Notes: generated by a model not told the origin, from the sequence alone. Numbered from the stretch's first letter, positions 9,352-17,949 are shown. The stretch is DNA of 64,000 nt from Paenibacillus mendelii (GCF_024498075.1 NZ_JANHOF010000005.1:186001-250000), one strand, 5' to 3'. Translations and numbers: made by a program.

Positions 9352-9972
9352 TATTCGGCAGAGGCGACACCCCCCGCTGTCCCATTGAGGAGTTACAGCA
9401 GCTGAAAACGGAGGCCTGGGGCCGAATCAACCGCTGTAACGGTAAAATATGGCGTTAAAGCACTCGGCCGGGGCGACACCCCCCGCTGTAACGCCATATT
9501 GAGGAGTTACAGCAGCTGAAAACGGAGGCCTGGGGCCGAATCAACCGCTGTAACGGTAAAATATGGCGTTAAAGCACTCGGCCGGGGCGACACCCCCCGC
9601 TGTAACGCCATATTGAGGAGTTACAGCAGCTGAAAACGGAGGCCTGGGGCCGAATCAACCGCTGTAACGGTAAAATATGGCGTTACAGCACTCGGCTGGG
9701 GCGATAACCCCTGCTGTAACGCCCATTTATGGAGTTACAGCAGCAGAAAACGGAGGCCAGGGGCCGAATCAACCGCTGTAACGGTAAAAAATGGCGTTAC
9801 AGAACTCGGTTGGGGCGACACCGCCCGCTGTAACGCCATATTGTGGAGTTACAGCCAGCAGAAAACGGAGGCCTGGGGCCGAATCAACCGCTGTAACGGT
9901 AAAAAATGGCGTTACAGTATTCGGCTGTGGCGATAACCCCTGCTGTAACGCCCATTTATGGCGCTACCTCAG
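9352..9972. repeat. 114-bp tandem repeat array, about five and a half copies
   Basis: The landmark GGAGTTACAG recurs at 9389, 9503, 9617, 9731 and 9845, exactly 114 bases apart, with a diverged and 1-base-shifted copy near 9960. Each unit holds two inverted pairs built from CTGTAAC and GTTACAG: one encloses GCCATATTGAGGA, the other GGTAAAATATGGC. Copies 1-3 are nearly identical, while later ones carry scattered changes and one inserted C. Open frames across it are by-products of the 114-base period, a multiple of three. It lies between the lactonase terminator and the amino-sugar operon promoter. Its function is unknown. Confidence 0.95.
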
Positions 9973-10134
9973 CAGTGGAAAGCAAACGTTCGGTGCCCTC
10001 TCTCCATACGCGAAGCAGACAAAGACAGCGCGAAGCGGTTCTTCACATTTTTCCAAAAAAATGCGCACAGGGTTCGAAAGAAACGTCAACTTTTGAGGGG
10101 AACATCTTGATATAGTGGTTATAGAAGCTTTATT

Positions 10135-10160
10135 TCCCTGAAATTAGGGAAGCGCTGTCA
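10135..10160 (+). promoter_or_regulatory. Candidate operator and CcpA (cre)-like site upstream of the amino-sugar operon
   Basis: TCCCTGAAATTAGGGA (10135-10150) is an inverted repeat. It overlaps GGAAGCGCTGTCA (10148-10160), which resembles the cre consensus TGWAAGCGYTWNCA with mismatches. A weak TTGATA/TTATTT promoter pair may lie just upstream (about 10108-10136). The ribosome binding site GAGGAGG at 10181 follows. Confidence 0.4.
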
Positions 10161-10194
10161 AGCCATAAAAGGTGACAATAGAGGAGGTTATTCC

Positions 10195-11049
10195 GTGGTA
10201 TTGAATCGGCTGGGGGTACTGACAGATGAAGTATCGGCCCATTTCGAAGAAGCGCTGGACTGGTCTGCCGAGCAAGGCTTGAGGCATGTTGAAGTTCGGG
10301 TCATTAACGGGACCAATGTGGTGGAATTAAACGACAGTCAGCTGCTAGAGGTTCGTCGGCTGGTTGAGGAACGGGGGTTATACATTTCGGCCGTAGCCTC
10401 GCCTCTATTTAAGTGCAAGCTGGATCCTTCCAGACAGGCTGCACATGGAGATACCTTTGGCCAGCGGGAGGAAAGTCTGGATACCCACTTTGTCAAGCTC
10501 GAGCGCGTGGTTGAAATTGCAAAGCTGCTCGGCACGAACCGGATCCGCATCTTTTCCTTCTGGCGTGAAGAGAATCCATCTCTCTACTGGGGGGAGATTA
10601 TTCGTCAGCTGCGGAAAGCTGCGGAGATTGCGGAACGTCACGGCGTCGTGCTCCTGCTGGAGAATGAGCCGGCCTGCAACGGCGGCTTTGCCGAAGAGGT
10701 TGCGGATCTTGTTCGCGGCACCGGTTCCCCGGCCTTAAAGGGATTATGGGATCCGGGTAATGAAGCCTACGGCGGACGCGAGGCTTACCCGGCGGGTTAC
10801 GCATTCATGAAGGATGTTCTGGCTCACATTCATCTGAAGGATGCCATCATTCGGGAGGACGGGACAGCACGCTGCGTGCCGCTTGGGTCCGGAGTCGTGC
10901 CAGTGATTGCACAATTGAAAGCCTTGCTGGCCGATGGATACGATGGCCTGTTTACCCTGGAAACGCATTTTATTCCTGAAGGCGGTACGCAGATGACCGG
11001 TACTCGTATGACGCTGGATGCGCTCCGTGCCCTGCTGAAGGAGGTATAA
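10195..11049 (+). CDS. Sugar phosphate isomerase/epimerase (xylose isomerase-like TIM barrel)
   Basis: A 284-residue protein of the AP endonuclease 2/xylose isomerase-like superfamily. Metal-ligand segments are visible: ENEPACNGGF (Glu), KGLWDPGNEAY (Asp), HIHLKDA (His) and LFTLETHF (Glu). It starts with GTG at 10195, 7 bases after a strong GAGGAGG. The family isomerises or epimerises free or phosphorylated sugars, or dehydrates keto-inositols. It is first in an operon with a Gfo/Idh oxidoreductase, nagB and nagA, with the next gene only 5 bases on. It probably prepares a modified amino sugar for the Nag enzymes (inference). Confidence 0.88.
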   Translation: MVLNRLGVLTDEVSAHFEEALDWSAEQGLRHVEVRVINGTNVVELNDSQLLEVRRLVEERGLYISAVASPLFKCKLDPSRQAAHGDTFGQREESLDTHFVKLERVVEIAKLLGTNRIRIFSFWREENPSLYWGEIIRQLRKAAEIAERHGVVLLLENEPACNGGFAEEVADLVRGTGSPALKGLWDPGNEAYGGREAYPAGYAFMKDVLAHIHLKDAIIREDGTARCVPLGSGVVPVIAQLKALLADGYDGLFTLETHFIPEGGTQMTGTRMTLDALRALLKEV

Positions 11050-11053
11050 GCCG

Positions 11054-12103
11054 ATGAAGACGTGGAATTTCGGGATCATTGGCTGCGGCTCCGTCGCGGA
11101 TTTTCATATCCAAGCGATACATGATATCGAGGGTGCGCATTTAGCCTGCGTTTCCAACCGCAATGAAACCAAGGCGAAGGCGGTTGCAGAACGAGAGAAT
11201 TGCGATTGGACGAATGATTATCATGCCTTGATTGAACGCGCGGACATCGATATTGTGTGCGTAACAACGTCGAGCGGCAGCCACGCCCGCATCGGACTTG
11301 ATGTGTTGAAGGCAGGCAAGCATCTTGTCGTTGAGAAGCCAATCGCCATGAATGTGCAGGATGCAGCCCAGCTTGTCCGCAGCGCAAGGGAGCGCGGTCT
11401 GCAGTTCTCCGTTATTTCGCAAAGGCGCTTTGAAGCCCAGCATCAAGCGGTCAAACGGGTGCTGGAGGAAGGCGCGATCGGAAAGCTGCTGTTGGCCGAA
11501 ATCTCGCTTCCCTTCTATCGGACGCAGGAGTATTACGACAGTGCAGAGTGGAGAGGCACTCTTGCGGAGGATGGAGGGGCTCTGATGAACCAAGGGATTC
11601 ACAGCTTGGATCTGCTGCTCTGGTTCGCGGGTGAGGTGCGCACCGTCTTCGGACAGCTGGCTACCCAAACCCATGCGATGGAGGCGGAGGATCTCGGACT
11701 TGCCATCGTGCAGTTCAAGAACGGCGCCTTCGGTACGATCATGGCTTCGACGAGTATTCAGCCCGGCTTTGCTGCCTCGATTAATCTTTATGGCGATAAG
11801 GGAACCATCAAGCTGGAAGGCTCCTCGATCGTCCATTGGTCAGTCCCAGGCTGGAAGGAGCCAAGCGGCATTCATTCCGCTTCATATGGCGGGGTGACCG
11901 ATCCGAGGAGCATCGCAAGCGATTTCCACCAGAGTCAGCTTATTGATGTCATATCCTCGATCGAGACCGGTTCTTCTCCGCTTATTACGGGGGAAGACGG
12001 CTTGCGGGCCGTGCAGCTCGTCGAAATGATTTACAGAAGTGCGGCGGAGGGTGTTCAGCTTCGCGTAGACGCTCATACAGGAGAGGAGCAAGCGAATGGT
12101 TGA
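11054..12103 (+). CDS. Gfo/Idh/MocA family oxidoreductase
   Basis: A 349-residue protein with N-terminal NAD(P)-binding motif GIIGCGSVADFH, the family VEKPIAMN motif (Lys-Pro) near residue 95, and the C-terminal MNQGIHSLDLLLWFAG with its conserved Asp/His region. It follows a TIM-barrel epimerase gene by 5 bases and overlaps nagB by 8 bases, so it is made together with the NagB/NagA pair. Oxidation at a ring carbon of an N-acetylhexosamine or its glycoside before cleavage or epimerisation would fit the neighbours, but the substrate is inference. Confidence 0.92.
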   Translation: MKTWNFGIIGCGSVADFHIQAIHDIEGAHLACVSNRNETKAKAVAERENCDWTNDYHALIERADIDIVCVTTSSGSHARIGLDVLKAGKHLVVEKPIAMNVQDAAQLVRSARERGLQFSVISQRRFEAQHQAVKRVLEEGAIGKLLLAEISLPFYRTQEYYDSAEWRGTLAEDGGALMNQGIHSLDLLLWFAGEVRTVFGQLATQTHAMEAEDLGLAIVQFKNGAFGTIMASTSIQPGFAASINLYGDKGTIKLEGSSIVHWSVPGWKEPSGIHSASYGGVTDPRSIASDFHQSQLIDVISSIETGSSPLITGEDGLRAVQLVEMIYRSAAEGVQLRVDAHTGEEQANG

Positions 12104-12866
12104 CCAGCAGCCTGTGTTATCGAAAACCGTGGATTCTCTGAAGGTGCACGTGTATAAGGATCGAGCTGCTCTTGGCGCTGCGGCCGCTGCTGATGCAGCG
12201 AAGAGGATCCATGAGCTGCTCGCTGCGAAACCGGGCATTCGGATGATATTCGCTGCGGCCCCCTCGCAAAACGAGCTGCTGAATCACCTTGCTGGCAATC
12301 ATTCGATAGATTGGTCCCGTATAACTGCATTTCATATGGATGAGTATATAGGATTGCCCAGCGATGCACCGCAAAGATTCAGCCGCTATTTGCAAGAGCA
12401 TCTGTTCGATCGGGTCAAGCCCGGCAACGTACATCTCATTGACAGCTCAAGTACCGTAGAGGATGAATGCGCCCGTTATGCCAAGCTGCTGAAGGAGGCT
12501 CCTATTGATATCGTCTGCTTAGGGATCGGGGAGAACGGACATCTCGCATTCAATGATCCGCCCGTAGCCGACTTCAATGACCGGGAGGTCATCAAAGCCG
12601 TGGAGCTGGATGACGCGTGCCGCCAGCAGCAGGTCAATGATGGCTGCTTCATGGATTTCGCGGATATTCCGACGCATGCGTTAACACTCACCATACCCGC
12701 TTTATTAGAAGCGGCTCACTTGTTCTGCGCCGTTCCGGGACCGACGAAGCGTCAAGCCATCGAGCGTACATTGAACGGTCCGATATCCACGGCATGTCCG
12801 TCCACGATTCTGAGGAAGCATACGGATTGTACGCTATATGTGGACCGTGATTCGTATGGAGGGTGA
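12096..12866 (+). CDS. nagB: Glucosamine-6-phosphate deaminase/isomerase (NagB family)
   Basis: A 256-residue protein with FHMDEYIGL (catalytic Asp82) and CLGIGENGHLAFNDPP, the segment carrying the ring-opening His149. Asn147 takes the place of E. coli Asp141, as in some Bacillus NagB proteins, and Asp154 replaces E. coli Glu148. NagB converts glucosamine-6-phosphate to fructose-6-phosphate and ammonia. The ATG lies 8 bases inside the preceding gene, after AGGAGAGGAG. nagA follows by 7 bases, so the pair deacetylates and then deaminates GlcNAc-6-P. Motif drift leaves a related amino-sugar phosphate possible. Confidence 0.9.
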   Translation: MVDQQPVLSKTVDSLKVHVYKDRAALGAAAAADAAKRIHELLAAKPGIRMIFAAAPSQNELLNHLAGNHSIDWSRITAFHMDEYIGLPSDAPQRFSRYLQEHLFDRVKPGNVHLIDSSSTVEDECARYAKLLKEAPIDIVCLGIGENGHLAFNDPPVADFNDREVIKAVELDDACRQQQVNDGCFMDFADIPTHALTLTIPALLEAAHLFCAVPGPTKRQAIERTLNGPISTACPSTILRKHTDCTLYVDRDSYGG

Positions 12867-12873
12867 ACAGACG

Positions 12874-14028
12874 ATGATTAGAGCTATTCATTATGCAACA
12901 GGTGAACCGGTCACGATATCGATGGATCAAGGAATCATCACGAATCTGGCGCCGATTTCAGAGACGGAGATAGGCGATGCAGGCTTGCCGTTAGCTGCCT
13001 CTGGACTTGTCGATTTGCAAATTAACGGATTTGCCGGTCTGGATTTCAACCGGCTGCCGATGCCGGATACCTTGCTGGGCGATGCCATTCGCAAGCTGTG
13101 GAGCCAGGGCGTGACGGCTTGTTATCCGACCGTCATTACCAACGGGGCGGAGGAGATACGGGCCTTGCTTGCATCGATCGCACGCGCTTGTGATGAGGAT
13201 CCCGTAGTGGAACAGGGGATCGCGGGGATTCATCTGGAGGGACCCTTCATCTCTCCTCAGGATGGCGCCCGCGGCGCACATGGTCTTGAATACGTAAGAG
13301 CCCCGGATTGGGAGCTGTTCTGTGGATGGCAAGCCGCATCCGGAGGGCGCATTAAGATCGTAACCGTATCTCCCGAATGGCCGGGGAGCGCCAGCTTCAT
13401 CAGGCAATGTACCGACAGCGGTGTCACGGTTTCGATCGGACATACCTCCGCGACTTCGGAACAAATACAAGAGGCTGTTGATGCAGGAGCGCGAATGTCC
13501 ACGCATCTGGGCAATGGCGCGCATCTGATGCTGCCGCGTCATCCGAATTATATTTGGGAGCAGCTAGCCCAAGACCGGCTGTCGAGCTGCGTGATCGCGG
13601 ACGGCTTCCATCTTCCGGATCAGGTGCTCAAGGTCGTGCTCAAGGTGAAGGGAAAGCAAGCGCTGCTGGTGAGCGATGCCGTTTCCTTGAGCGGCTTGGA
13701 GGCCGGTACGTACACGACCCATATTGGCGGTCAGGTGGTGTTGACCCCGCAGGGGAGGCTGCATCTGGCGGAGAACGAGAACATCTTGGCAGGCTCGGCA
13801 CAGATGCTGCTGGCCGGCATTGAGCACTTGACCGGTCGCGGCCTTACAGCATTCGACGAGGCGTGGGATATGGCTTCAATAAGACCGGCCACAGCTATGA
13901 ATCTGCCGTCAGCTGTTGGACTGCAAGCAGGGGCGCCAGCCGATCTCGTACTATTCCGCATGGTAGGCAGCCGGATCCAAGTCGAGCGAACGTATAAAAA
14001 GGGTGAGCGGGTTTACACGAAGCCCTAA
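12874..14028 (+). CDS. nagA: N-acetylglucosamine-6-phosphate deacetylase
   Basis: The frame is open from 12838, but ATG 12874 is chosen because GGAGGG lies about 10 bases before it and 12838 falls inside nagB; this gives 384 residues. Motifs in order: GLVDLQINGFAG, where the usual His-x-His is Gln-x-Asn as in E. coli NagA, implying a single metal site; HLEGPFIS (metal Glu); SIGHTSAT and STHLGNGAH (metal His); and LVSDAVSL (catalytic Asp). The enzyme removes acetate from GlcNAc-6-P in the cytoplasm, feeding NagB. It ends the operon beginning at 10195. Confidence 0.94.
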   Translation: MIRAIHYATGEPVTISMDQGIITNLAPISETEIGDAGLPLAASGLVDLQINGFAGLDFNRLPMPDTLLGDAIRKLWSQGVTACYPTVITNGAEEIRALLASIARACDEDPVVEQGIAGIHLEGPFISPQDGARGAHGLEYVRAPDWELFCGWQAASGGRIKIVTVSPEWPGSASFIRQCTDSGVTVSIGHTSATSEQIQEAVDAGARMSTHLGNGAHLMLPRHPNYIWEQLAQDRLSSCVIADGFHLPDQVLKVVLKVKGKQALLVSDAVSLSGLEAGTYTTHIGGQVVLTPQGRLHLAENENILAGSAQMLLAGIEHLTGRGLTAFDEAWDMASIRPATAMNLPSAVGLQAGAPADLVLFRMVGSRIQVERTYKKGERVYTKP

Positions 14029-14035
14029 GCCGAAG

Positions 14036-14084
14036 CATATGTAACCATTTGAATCCACCGCTTCGCAGGCAAAGTGTTCATATG
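14036..14084. repeat. Imperfect inverted repeat downstream of nagA
   Basis: CATATGTAACCATTTG (14036-14051) pairs imperfectly with CAAAGTGTTCATATG (14070-14084). There is no T tract, so a simple terminator is unlikely. The segment GCAGGCAAAGTGTTC resembles GCAGGCAAAATGCTGTTC in the structured element at 31144, which suggests a shared repeat family. Confidence 0.45.
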
Positions 14085-14102
14085 ACCGCTGAGTTTCACA
14101 AT

Positions 14103-14360
14103 ACGAAGCAAGTTTTGTTTCATTTCGCTCCTGCGGAAGCGAAGCATCTACAAAACTTAGCGTATGCTTACGAAGCAAGTTTTGTTTCATTCCGCTCCTG
14201 CGGAAGCAAAGCATTCACAAAACTTAGCGTATGCTTACGAAGCAAGTTTTGTTTCATTTCGCTCCTGCAGAAGCGAAGCATCCACAGAACTTAGCGTATG
14301 CTTACGAAGCAAGTTTTGTTTCATTTCGCTCCTGCAGAAGCGAAGCATCCACAAAACTTT
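14103..14360. repeat. 67-bp tandem repeat, four copies
   Basis: ACGAAGCAAGTTTTGTTTCA starts at 14103, 14170, 14237 and 14304, exactly 67 bases apart. Each unit forms a hairpin: AAGTTTTGT pairs with ACAAAACTT, and inside it TTCGCT pairs with AGCGAA around CCTGCGG. The last unit runs straight into the TAGGAGGT ribosome binding site of the next gene. The sequence TATGCTTACGAAGCAAG resembles the core of the elements at 31009 and 36851. Confidence 0.95.
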
Positions 14361-14373
14361 TAGGAGGTATAAC

Positions 14374-15225
14374 ATGAAATTTGCGGCATTCAGCGGCGTG
14401 CTTATCGATCACAGCATTCAAGAAGCGATGCAATTAACGAAAAAATTAGGGCTCGACGGGATTGAAATTGCCGGTCGTGAGCCGCATCTCTCTCCTTCTA
14501 CCAGTGGACCGCGTGTGAAAGAAATGAAAGCGGTGGCCGATAGCTTGGGCTTGGCCATTCCCGTCATCGCCTCCTATACGGGAGGATTCGCCACGAGCAG
14601 CGATAAAGAATGCGGACAAACCTTCGACGATTTTCAGCGTATGCTCCACCATGCCGGCGAGCTTGGCGCCTCCAAGCTGCGCGTTTCGCCAGGAGGACCG
14701 AATGCCTTCTTAGCTCAGCCTCATCACTTTGCCAAAGCAGCGTATTGGATCGATCGCTGCGCTGCAGAAGCGAAGGCGCAGCAGATCGATATCATTATGG
14801 AGATCCATAACGGTTCCCTGGTTGAGACCGTGGAGAGCAGCTTGCATCTGCTGAGCATGCTGAAGCACGATAATGTCGGCATGATCCACGACGCGGGCAA
14901 TATGTATATTACGGATACGGATTATGGCCGTGATTCGGTCTATCAGCTGGGCAAATCTCTCTTTCATGTACATGTGAAGGATGAGCTGCGAATCGAGAAG
15001 GCAGGAGCGCCGGGTTCTTTCGTCGATTTGACGCATCGCGGCGAGGAGCATTTTCTGCAGAGCCGAATGGGTGAGGGAGGAGCCGATCACCAGCCCTTAT
15101 TCGACGCTCTGAGAGAGACGAACTATCCGGGTTGGATTACGCTTGAATGTCATGCCCCGTTTCCGGCTTATGAACGCTTGGAGCATGATTATAAGCAGGT
15201 CAAGAAGCTGCTGGGCCGATCTTAA
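14374..15225 (+). CDS. Sugar phosphate isomerase/epimerase (TIM barrel)
   Basis: The frame extends back to 14164 through the 67-bp repeats, but the true start is ATG 14374, 6 bases after TAGGAGGT; this gives 284 residues. Metal-ligand segments of the xylose isomerase-like superfamily are present: IIMEIHNGS (Glu), MIHDAGNMY (Asp), HVHVKDE (His) and WITLECHAP (Glu). It is the second TIM-barrel epimerase in this locus and is separated from nagA only by repeats. Together with the two Gfo/Idh oxidoreductases around it, it suggests paired oxidation and epimerisation of an unusual sugar. The substrate is unknown. Confidence 0.88.
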   Translation: MKFAAFSGVLIDHSIQEAMQLTKKLGLDGIEIAGREPHLSPSTSGPRVKEMKAVADSLGLAIPVIASYTGGFATSSDKECGQTFDDFQRMLHHAGELGASKLRVSPGGPNAFLAQPHHFAKAAYWIDRCAAEAKAQQIDIIMEIHNGSLVETVESSLHLLSMLKHDNVGMIHDAGNMYITDTDYGRDSVYQLGKSLFHVHVKDELRIEKAGAPGSFVDLTHRGEEHFLQSRMGEGGADHQPLFDALRETNYPGWITLECHAPFPAYERLEHDYKQVKKLLGRS

Positions 15226-15318
15226 TATCGCAAGGAAGATACGCTAAATAATGGTTGTTCCTTCGGGCGGATTGAAATATGCTAGATGCAAGACTAGCTT
15301 TCGACTGGTGGTATTGTC

Positions 15319-16212
15319 ATGGATACTCATTATTTTCGGAGCAGGGATCAACTCAGTCAGGAATTTCCGTTCAAAATATTACGCTATACGAGTCAGCTTC
15401 TCAAGCAGCCGCTGCACACGCATGAATATATTCAAATCGCTTACGTGCTTAAAGGCGTGTGCAACCATCAGCTTCGCGGCAAGTCACTGACGGTGAGCAG
15501 AGGGGACATCTTCGTCATATCGCCCGGTACCGAGCATGGCATCAGCGCAATTGAAGATAAAGAATACGAGATGGTGCTGCTGGACTTCATGCCGATTCTT
15601 GTACGCGACCAATTGAAGCCGCCATTCTCCGATACGCTGCTGCCTCTGCTTCAGCAGCCGGAAGACAGCAAGAATTCGCCCCTGCACCTGTGGCTCCATA
15701 TCAGCAAGAGCAAGCAGCTGCTAGTCGAACACCTGCTGCAGGATATTCAGGATGAATTCGAGCACCGGGAAGCCGGATATGAATTCGCGGTGCGCATAAG
15801 CCTGATTAAGCTGCTGATCATGATTGACCGCGAATTTCGCAAAGGGAGGCGGAAGCCGGCACGGCAGCCCTCGCTTGCGAATCAGCATCCCATTGATGAA
15901 GTCAAACGGTATATCTATGATAATTTCAGCCAGGACATTCCGCTGGAGCATGGGGCTATGATTGCGAATATGGCACCGGCCTACTTCAGTCATATCTTCA
16001 AGAAAGAAACCGGTCAAACCTTTATCGATTTCATGAACGAGGTGCGGATCGAACGGGCCATGGAGCTTATTCGTCAGGATTCACATACGATTACGCACAT
16101 TGGCTTTCAGGTAGGCTTTCATCACCTGAGCCATTTCATCCGAACCTTCAAGAAGCGCACCGGGATTACGCCTACAGAATACAAGAAGACGTTTGGTACC
16201 CCAAAAACCTAA
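15319..16212 (+). CDS. AraC family transcriptional regulator
   Basis: A 297-residue regulator. Residues 1-140 form a cupin-like sensor (HTHEYIQIAYVLKGVCNH, GDIFVISPGTEHGI). Residues 190-290 form the double helix-turn-helix DNA-binding domain, ending in HLSHFIRTFKKRTGITPTEYKK, the AraC signature. Such cupin-AraC proteins usually activate adjacent sugar-use genes upon binding a sugar. It lies between the amino-sugar genes and a Gfo/Idh gene on the same strand, so those are its likely targets. Confidence 0.94.
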   Translation: MDTHYFRSRDQLSQEFPFKILRYTSQLLKQPLHTHEYIQIAYVLKGVCNHQLRGKSLTVSRGDIFVISPGTEHGISAIEDKEYEMVLLDFMPILVRDQLKPPFSDTLLPLLQQPEDSKNSPLHLWLHISKSKQLLVEHLLQDIQDEFEHREAGYEFAVRISLIKLLIMIDREFRKGRRKPARQPSLANQHPIDEVKRYIYDNFSQDIPLEHGAMIANMAPAYFSHIFKKETGQTFIDFMNEVRIERAMELIRQDSHTITHIGFQVGFHHLSHFIRTFKKRTGITPTEYKKTFGTPKT

Positions 16213-16234
16213 TGTGGAAAGAGGGTTTTCTAGA

Positions 16235-17311
16235 GTGAGCCAGAAAGTGCTGAAGGTTGGAATTATTGGACAAGGTCGCAGTGGACGAGATATTCATGGC
16301 AATTTGCTCGCACAAATCTCAGATTACTATACGATTACCGCTGTTGCCGACTCTATTGTTGAGCGCCAGGAGCTCGCGAAGAAGGAATACGGCTGCAAGG
16401 CTTATTCCAGCTGGGAGGAGATGGTGGCCAATGAGGAACTCGATCTGATCGTCAATGCTTCGCCAAGCCATATGCATTATCCGATCTCCCTTGAATTGCT
16501 CAACCGCGGCTACCATGTTCTGTGCGAGAAGCCGCTGGCTAAGACAGCAGAGGAGGTCGATCGCTTGATCGAAGCTTCCGAGCGGTCTGGCAAGGTATTG
16601 GCTGTATTCCAGCAGTCGCGCTATCTGCATGCATTCGTGCAGATGCGTAAAGTCATTGAATCTGGTGTGCTGGGTCGAATCGTTCAAGTGAATTTCTCGC
16701 TGAATGGCTTCGCGCGCAGGTGGGATTGGCAGACGCTTCAGAGTAATAACGGCGGTAATCTCATGAACACGGGGCCGCATCCATTGGATCAGGCGCTTCA
16801 GCTATTCGGAACGGATGCGATGCCTCAAATCACTTGTATTATGGATCGTGCCAATACATTCGGTGATGCGGAGGATTATGTGAAGCTGGTCATGAGAGGG
16901 CAGGGCCGGCCGACGATTGATCTTGAAATCTCTTCGACATGCGCATACGGCCGCGAGCAGTTCAACGTTCAGGGGACGAACGGCGGGTTGAAGGGCTCGA
17001 GCCAGGAATTGGAATGGAAGTATTATAAGCCAGAGGAAGCTCCTGTTCAGCAATTAACGAGAGAGCCGCTCTTCAACAGCAATGGATTGCCAGCCTATTG
17101 CCATGAAACCTTGACCTGGCATACGGACAACTGGTCGCTGTCTCTCCCGGAAGGGAAGTCATCCTTCGAGGATATAACGGAGCAGGTGTATATGATGCTG
17201 TACCGCCATATTAACGAGGGAGCCGAGCTGGAGATAACGCCGCAGCAGGTTCGACAGCAGATGATGGTCATGGAAGAATGCCGCCGCCAAAACCCGCAAA
17301 TTTATGGTTAG
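16235..17311 (+). CDS. Gfo/Idh/MocA family oxidoreductase
   Basis: An ATG at 16193 would overlap the AraC gene and add 14 unrelated residues; the GTG at 16235 after AAAGAGGG is preferred (358 residues). Motifs: VGIIGQGRSGRDIH (NAD(P) binding), LCEKPLAK (Lys-Pro), and NTGPHPLDQALQLFG with the conserved His/Asp. It follows the AraC regulator by 22 bases and ends in a terminator, so it is probably co-transcribed with the regulator. This is the third Gfo/Idh member in the first 17 kb. Confidence 0.92.
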   Translation: MSQKVLKVGIIGQGRSGRDIHGNLLAQISDYYTITAVADSIVERQELAKKEYGCKAYSSWEEMVANEELDLIVNASPSHMHYPISLELLNRGYHVLCEKPLAKTAEEVDRLIEASERSGKVLAVFQQSRYLHAFVQMRKVIESGVLGRIVQVNFSLNGFARRWDWQTLQSNNGGNLMNTGPHPLDQALQLFGTDAMPQITCIMDRANTFGDAEDYVKLVMRGQGRPTIDLEISSTCAYGREQFNVQGTNGGLKGSSQELEWKYYKPEEAPVQQLTREPLFNSNGLPAYCHETLTWHTDNWSLSLPEGKSSFEDITEQVYMMLYRHINEGAELEITPQQVRQQMMVMEECRRQNPQIYG

Positions 17312-17352
17312 TCGTTCAACTTAAGCTGCAATAGGGTTATCTCCATATAGAA

Positions 17353-17400
17353 GAAGAGACGCCGAGGGATTATAGCCCCGAGCGTCTCTTTCTTCTTTTA
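17353..17400 (+). terminator. Terminator after the Gfo/Idh gene
   Basis: AGAGACGCCGAGGG pairs imperfectly with CCCCGAGCGTCTCT across ATTATAG, followed by TTCTTCTTTTAT. Confidence 0.75.
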
Positions 17401-17514
17401 TGTCTCATTGTGGATCAAGAAGCTGTTGATTATTTGTCATCGGTCAAATGATTGTACTTCTCCTTTAAAAATGAGATATTAAGGCTAATACGAGGGCTTT
17501 GGAAAGGAGAAAAC

Positions 17515-17916
17515 ATGGAAAGAAACAAAGTCACATTTGAATCCATTGACGAGTATATTTCTACATTTCCTCCTGAGGTTCGGGAAATTCTGCAAACAAT
17601 CAGAAAGGTAATACAAGAGGCGGCACCGAATGCAGAGGAGAAAATAAGTTACCAAATGCCTACCTTTGCTTTGCATGGCAATCTGGTGCACTTCGCCGCT
17701 TTTAAAACTCACATCGGATTTTATCCTGGAGCTAGTGGGATTGCTGCATTTCAACAGGAATTATCGGCATATAAAGGGGCCAAAGGGTCCGTACAATTTC
17801 CTATAGACAAGCCCATGCCATATCAATTAATGAGCAGGATCGTTCAATTCAGAATTGATGATAATATTAAACGAGCAGAAGGCAAGTTGAAGAAGAAACA
17901 GAAGCCGCTGCAATGA
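17515..17916 (+). CDS. DUF1801 (YdhG-like) domain protein
   Basis: The frame is open from 17452, but ATG 17515 follows AAAGGAG at a proper distance and gives a 133-residue protein. It has the DUF1801 pattern: FESIDEYISTFPPEV, EKISYQMPTFALHG, LVHFAAFKTHIGFYP and a lysine-rich tail. Members are small soluble proteins, some described as iron chaperone-like, most of unknown role. It is followed 33 bases later by a VOC protein; the two may form a small stress- or resistance-related unit. Confidence 0.85.
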   Translation: MERNKVTFESIDEYISTFPPEVREILQTIRKVIQEAAPNAEEKISYQMPTFALHGNLVHFAAFKTHIGFYPGASGIAAFQQELSAYKGAKGSVQFPIDKPMPYQLMSRIVQFRIDDNIKRAEGKLKKKQKPLQ

Positions 17917-17949
17917 CCCTATGAGAATTGGAAAGGACGGGTGTATGTC

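Noticed and set aside
9352-9972. Possible CRISPR array
   Set aside because: The whole 114-base unit is repeated, with no unique spacers and no cas genes nearby.
9791-10115. Two open frames starting in the 114-bp repeats
   Set aside because: Their sequence is the translated repeat (repeat length is a multiple of three) and they lack family resemblance or ribosome binding sites.
14164-14373. 70-residue N-terminal extension of the TIM-barrel gene
   Set aside because: It is the translation of the 67-bp tandem repeats; a strong TAGGAGGT lies right before ATG 14374.
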